Shown: positions 14,634 to 18,437 of the stretch, in pieces | Numbering within the stretch: the first letter of the stretch is position 1 | Layout: each line of letters opens with the position of its first letter | NCBI GenBank assembly: GCA_964058845.1 | Contig: CAXKVR010000152.1 | Span: 1 to 18,437 of the forward strand | Source: Carex sylvatica | Taxonomy: Eukaryota > Streptophyta > Magnoliopsida > Poales > Cyperaceae | Reading direction: 5' to 3' | Length of the DNA stretch: 18,437 nucleotides | Program-made: the position numbers and the translations under genes | The notes under the pieces: model-generated | Told to the model about the DNA's origin: nothing | The model's input: the letters and a program-made list of their open reading frames with translations, nothing else | Database searches by the model: none

Positions 14634-17108
14634 CCCTCTTCCATTCTCCCAGGATATCGTAGCCCAAATTACAAAGGCAAACCCAACACCTAACCCCAAT
14701 CCTATAGAAATAGAGAGCTCAATTATGTCAGTAGAAATCTTTGAAGGCAAACCTTTATCAAACCCATGATTTGAAGAAGTTGTTGCACACTGCATTGATA
14801 AAGGACTACAACACAATCCGGGATTACCCAAGTAAGAAGCATTTGAAAAGGTTGAGAACTGATGGGCTTGGGGTATATCTCCAACCAAATTGTTGTAAGA
14901 GAGATTTAGTGAAGCAAGAGAAGTGAGAGAGCTGAGTTCTTGAGGGATGTGTCCGGAAAGGTTGTTGGAGGAGAGATCCAGTGACTCAAGCTGAACCAAA
15001 TTACCAAATTCTGTTGGAATTATACCAGTCAAGGCATTATGTGATAGGTTAAGCACATGAAGGGACTTGAGTTGCCCGATCTCTTCGGGTATTTCGCCCC
15101 AAAATTTATTGTTTGCCAGATCAAAGGAACAGAACATGTCAAGTGATTTCTGCATCTCCATTTCTTGTCCTTTTGATGTGACTGTAATTGAATCCTTATA
15201 ATACTGGCACTCAAAAGGCACCAGAGCCTTCATGTTTTCAAAAACAATTTTGGGGATGATGCCTTCGAGACGATTTGAAGAAAGATCAAGAACCTGTAGC
15301 TTAGCGAAATAGGAATTATTTGTTTTTGCTTTGGCTTCCATATTTGAAATTGTGCCATAAAATTTATTTGATCCTAAGACAAGTACTCTTATGTTTCTGA
15401 TATTTCCTAACCAAAAGGGAAATCTATCGACTATTTGATTATTTCCAACATCCATGATCTCTAGGGTGTGGCAGTTCACTAGTGACTTGGGCAAACTTCC
15501 ATTTATTTTATTTCGACTCAAATTTATTTCTATAAATTTGCATCCTTCACTAATATTTTGTGGCAATGGCCCACTTAATTTGTTACTTCTCAGGTTAAGA
15601 ATTTCGCGAGATTCAGCAGCTTCAAGAAGGCAGGGTGGCATTGTACCAGTTAAATTGTTATATGAAAGAAGAAGCACTCGAATTGGCACATTACAAATGG
15701 AAAGGGGGATCTCTCCCGCGAGGCTATTATTTGAGAGGTCTAGGTAGTCAATTTTTGTTTGGAAACTCATAAAAGAAGGGAACTTTTTTAAATTGCATGA
15801 TGCCAACAAAATTGTCGTCATTTGGGGGAAAGAAGCATAGAATGAGTCGTCATGGTTTTTGCCTTCTATAATTGACAAATTGTTGTTTGAGAGAGACAAA
15901 ACTTCAAGGTTCTTACTGTGCTTGGTGATATCTAAGTTGAATGTACCATTAAAGTTATTAGAGTCAAGATTTAACTCAACGAGGTGGGGAGATTTGAATA
16001 TGGAAACTGGCAACTGTCCTTGAAGATTATTGTAGTCAAGGTAAATAGATTCCAAAACTGATGATCCATTTGAGAACTCAGGTAGACATCCTGACAATTG
16101 GTTATGATATAGATCCAATGATTCCAAAGAAGGGTGAGAAAACAATGACATGGGTATTGTACCTGTTAATCTATTTGAACTAAAGTCCAAATTTTGGAGT
16201 CTTGTAAGGTTTGCTATGGAAGGCGGAATTTCTCCATAGAAGCCAGAGTCGGAAAGAGTAAATTCCAACAAATATTGTAGATTTTCAAATGAATTTGGAA
16301 TTGGACCAGTCAAATTTGTACTTGAAAGGAACATATATTGCAAAAAGCTTTGCTTCGTGAGTTCTGGCAGTTTACCTGACAACATTGAGTTGGATGATAA
16401 ATCAAGATATGTAAGATTTGTAAAGTAGAATATTTCATCCGGCAAATTTCCTCTTAATCCACAATTTCGCATGGATAGGGATACAAGAGTTGTGCCTAGT
16501 TGAGAAACTGCGTCACCCCACTCAGATCCGTTGAGTGAAATGTCAACCCCATCCAACCGAAGAACTTGGAGCTTGGTGAGATTGCTGAGTAAGGTTTTTA
16601 GGTTTGTGTCATGAAGATACAAGGCATTAGAGTCGCCATCGATATAATCCGATAAGTTAAGTGAGATGAGGTGTTTGAGGGAAGAAATGCCGATAGGAAT
16701 TTCACCGGCAAATCCAGAATTGGATAAATCGAGGTGAGTTAAATTACCGAGTTGCTCAAACCCGGTTTGTGGAAGGGTAATATTATCGAAGTGGTTCGAA
16801 GAAAGGTCGAGGTACTGAAGAGAGCTGAGATTGAACAAAGCTGAGTTGAGTTCACCTGAGATGGACATGTTAAAAAGGTTGATTGCAGTCACCATACCAG
16901 TTTGATTATCGCATTTGATGCGGTCCCATATGCAACAGTCGGTACTTGAACTCCATGAATGGAGTTGAGTTTTGTTATTGAAACCATGCTTGAATTGAAT
17001 CAAGGCATCCCGTTGGTCAGAAAGGCATTGTGGTTGTGATAGAGTGGTGGTTTTGATGGATAAGGAGAAGAGAAGAAGTGATATGGAAAGGAGTGCAACA
17101 AATGTCAT
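14631..17108 (-). CDS. Leucine-rich-repeat receptor-like protein (Cf/Ve-type RLP)
   Basis: The protein has 825 residues and the gene is a single exon. The ATG at 17108 is chosen because a stop codon (17139-17141) lies in frame upstream and no other ATG intervenes. Residues 1-25 are a hydrophobic signal peptide. Residues 26-69 form the LRR N-terminal cap, with Cys28, the pair Cys58-Cys59, and Cys66. Residues ~70-620 hold plant-type extracellular LRRs (LxxLxLSxNxLxGxIP). Residues ~620-660 are an island segment with YYKDSITVTSKGQEMEM, characteristic of RLPs. Four more LRRs follow to ~750, then a cap with Cys766, Cys767 and Cys774, and a membrane helix at ~795-817 with a GLGLGVG small-residue motif. 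Many N-x-S/T sites fit a glycosylated cell-surface protein. Family members bind pathogen or developmental ligands and lack a kinase; many signal through SOBIR1 and BAK1 kinases (established for Cf-4/Ve1-type RLPs). The ligand here is unknown. At 825 residues it is shorter than Ve1 (about 1,050). The cytoplasmic tail is only about eight residues (see findings). Confidence 0.9.
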   Translation of the reverse strand: MTFVALLSISLLLFSLSIKTTTLSQPQCLSDQRDALIQFKHGFNNKTQLHSWSSSTDCCIWDRIKCDNQTGMVTAINLFNMSISGELNSALFNLSSLQYLDLSSNHFDNITLPQTGFEQLGNLTHLDLSNSGFAGEIPIGISSLKHLISLNLSDYIDGDSNALYLHDTNLKTLLSNLTKLQVLRLDGVDISLNGSEWGDAVSQLGTTLVSLSMRNCGLRGNLPDEIFYFTNLTYLDLSSNSMLSGKLPELTKQSFLQYMFLSSTNLTGPIPNSFENLQYLLEFTLSDSGFYGEIPPSIANLTRLQNLDFSSNRLTGTIPMSLFSHPSLESLDLYHNQLSGCLPEFSNGSSVLESIYLDYNNLQGQLPVSIFKSPHLVELNLDSNNFNGTFNLDITKHSKNLEVLSLSNNNLSIIEGKNHDDSFYASFPQMTTILLASCNLKKFPSFMSFQTKIDYLDLSNNSLAGEIPLSICNVPIRVLLLSYNNLTGTMPPCLLEAAESREILNLRSNKLSGPLPQNISEGCKFIEINLSRNKINGSLPKSLVNCHTLEIMDVGNNQIVDRFPFWLGNIRNIRVLVLGSNKFYGTISNMEAKAKTNNSYFAKLQVLDLSSNRLEGIIPKIVFENMKALVPFECQYYKDSITVTSKGQEMEMQKSLDMFCSFDLANNKFWGEIPEEIGQLKSLHVLNLSHNALTGIIPTEFGNLVQLESLDLSSNNLSGHIPQELSSLTSLASLNLSYNNLVGDIPQAHQFSTFSNASYLGNPGLCCSPLSMQCATTSSNHGFDKGLPSKISTDIIELSISIGLGLGVGFAFVIWATISWENGRG

Positions 17109-17138
17109 TGCAGGAGAGAAAAAGAGTAAACAACACAA

Positions 17139-17180
17139 TTAGGAGTGGTGCTTGATTGAAATAATTGAGTATCCTTTCAT
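17139..17180 (-). other. 13-codon upstream frame, remnant of an N-terminal extension shared with the pseudogene
   Basis: ATG at 17180 opens MKGYSIISIKHHS and ends at TAA 17139-17141, in the same frame as the RLP. The pseudogene has the same stretch without the stop (MKRYSIISIKHHTK..). Because the TATA run abuts this ATG, the transcript probably begins inside or after it, so translation of this frame is doubtful. Confidence 0.5.
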
Positions 17181-17192
17181 ATATATATATAA
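17181..17192 (-). promoter_or_regulatory. Candidate TATA box of the RLP gene
   Basis: An alternating TA run lies about 73-85 bp upstream of the RLP ATG at 17108, with the equivalent run conserved at the pseudogene. Typical TATA-to-start spacing puts transcription initiation near 17150-17160, leaving a short 5' leader. A long A-tract (reading plus strand 17215-17234) lies further upstream in both copies. Confidence 0.5.
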
Positions 17193-17275
17193 GACCATGA
17201 ATAAGAATTTACAACAAAAAAAAAAAAAAAAAAAGAAAGAAAAAGAAAGGAAGTGCAAAATTAGTCATTTGTTCC

Positions 17276-17660
17276 TTTGATTTAATTGGTCATTTAAAAT
17301 CATCACCTCACGCATTATGAGGGGAGGCACGGGGCTACTGTTCCTCACGCATAAATGCCTACTCAATTCCGATTTCATAAAATATTTGAGTTTTCTCTGA
17401 TTCTCTCGATTCCGATTTCATAATTAACTCATAATTAACATACCAATTTTGCTTCCTATATATGAAAATATAACAATATATTAATAAATAAATAAAATAT
17501 GATAACAAATAATAATAATAATATCTATCCTCATAAAAATCTGACTATATATTAGTAAAGTTTTACCTAAAATAAAGTTTTAATTCATATGGGTATTAGC
17601 AATTAACACCTACGAGCCACTTCATAGATTAAAAAAATATTTATTTTTGGAATTTTTAAT
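17276..17660. other. Extra promoter-side DNA absent from the pseudogene copy
   Basis: Both RLP copies share the sequence on each side: ..ttcctttga to the left and tcaaaaattgatgc to the right. In the pseudogene these are almost adjacent, whereas here about 385 bp intervene. The extra DNA contains a GC-richer patch at 17307-17350 (ctcacgcattatgagggg and following) and the repeat ttctctcgattcc also seen near 3533. It is either an insertion here or a deletion in the other copy. No TSD is evident. Confidence 0.65.
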
Positions 17661-17710
17661 CCAAATTATTCAAAAATTGATGCAAAATCAGTGGAAACTG
17701 CACTGATAAT

Positions 17711-17811
17711 TTTAGAGATTGTTTAGTGGGAGATGACAATTTTCATGACTTCTCTCTTTGTTGAATTTTTTTTTTTTTTTTAAATGCAATCCCCACTTAA
17801 CAATCTCTAAG
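17711..17811. repeat. Inverted repeat in the RLP upstream region
   Basis: Left arm 17712-17731 (ttagagattgtttagtggga) pairs with right arm 17790-17810 (tccccacttaacaatctcta). The right arm is closer to the pseudogene's version of the left arm (ttaagtggga at 6811-6820) than to its own partner. A 17-T run (17765-17781) lies in the spacer. Confidence 0.7.
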
Positions 17812-18283
17812 AGGATTTACATAATTTAATTTAATCGTACATGATTATTAATTTACTTTTGGAATTTTGAAATTTTGAAAACGTGTTGACTGATGATTGC
17901 CTTCCAATAATTAACAAAATTTATTCGATTAACTGTCCAATAGTATTAAATTTTTTTATGAATAACATTAACTGTCCGGTATTAAAATTTTGAATTTCAA
18001 GTTTTGAATTTAAACAGTCAATTTCGATTATGTATGGAGATTTTATCAAAAACTGAAATTTACATATTAAAAAAATGTATTATTTTTAATAAGGCAAAAC
18101 TATATATTTTAAAAATTGCAAACTATCCAATAAAAATAATTTCATTTATAAAATATAGTACAAACATTTAAAAAATATAAAATTTGATTTCTTGTAATTT
18201 TTTTTGAAAATTTAAATTGAATTGAGTTGTCGGACAATAGTCTACTCATGAATTGATGCATTTATATAAATACTGATGTACAG
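17812..18283. other. Intergenic AT-rich DNA
   Basis: Repeated ttttgaaatttt-type words and short A/T tracts. No gene, RNA or element end is recognised. Confidence 0.4.
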
Positions 18284-18401
18284 ATAAATCTCTCCCAGTA
18301 TTGATGAAGTTAAATTAGTTTGATGAAGTTAAATTAGTTTGATAAACAAATAGATTTAAATCTCTCTCGTTTAATGGAGCAAATAAATCTCTCCCAGTAT
18401 T
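18284..18401. repeat. Tandem and spaced direct repeats near the window end
   Basis: Two exact 19-bp tandem units (ttgatgaagttaaattagt) lie at 18301-18319 and 18320-18338. They are enclosed by two copies of ataaatctctcccagtatt at 18284-18302 and 18383-18401. Confidence 0.85.
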
Positions 18402-18437
18402 TCATATATTCTCTCATATCCATTTTTAAAATACTCA

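Noticed and set aside
15454..15747. 97-codon plus-strand frame within the RLP region
   Set aside because: Antisense shadow of the long RLP coding sequence.
1..18437. tRNA, rRNA, CRISPR array, LTR retrotransposon or viral insertion
   Set aside because: No cloverleaf gene, rRNA-like segment, regular spacer-repeat array, paired long terminal repeats, or gag/pol or capsid-like reading frames were seen on either strand.

Overview
This window looks like nuclear DNA from a flowering plant, most likely a eudicot. It is strongly AT-rich, has long gene-free stretches, contains leucine-rich-repeat receptor-like protein (RLP) genes of the Cf/Ve type, and is crowded with small non-autonomous DNA transposons with recognisable target-site duplications (TSDs). 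Nothing in it suggests bacterial or viral DNA. I cannot place the species.

The only intact-looking gene is an 825-residue RLP on the minus strand (14631-17108). It encodes a signal peptide, an LRR N-terminal cap, many LRRs, an island domain and a GxxxG-type transmembrane helix. Its C-terminal tail is unusually short: the stop codon is followed by 14 further in-frame sense codons. A second copy at 5512-6666 is a pseudogene. It is very similar over the first ~360 codons and shares the TATA region and part of the 5' flank, but it has a 22-nt frameshifting deletion and has lost its whole 3' half. A ~90-bp stretch of 3' flank is also shared (1501-1593 and 14133-14221), so the unit that duplicated in tandem was larger than the gene. 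Just downstream of the intact RLP, 13840-14113 holds a decayed F-box gene fragment.

The rest is intergenic and built largely of transposon relics. In order these are: a 371-bp hAT-type element with a perfect 8-bp TSD, packed with GGCACG repeats (544-914); a second hAT-like left end with CGGAT repeats and a perfect 36-bp tandem duplication (1594-1795); half of a Mutator-like foldback element (about 3092-3326); a 137-bp near-perfect hairpin MITE with a 9-bp TSD (3703-3839); a foldback next to the pseudogene breakpoint (5251-5472); a mosaic repeat region with a second GTGCCGTGAC cluster (7341-8490); a 626-bp Mutator-like element with a 9-bp TSD and an extra internal end (10066-10691); a 168-bp hAT-like element with GATTAATC repeats (10990-11157); an (AT)n tract (12799-12871); and an inverted repeat before the F-box relic (13648-13800).

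The window therefore shows a small RLP cluster evolving by tandem duplication and decay, with transposon insertions near the duplication breakpoints. I found no RNA genes, CRISPR arrays or operons. The most novel-looking signals are the densely patterned hAT elements, the perfect 56-bp hairpin, the palindrome inside the ends of the Mutator-like family, and the possible late stop in the RLP tail.
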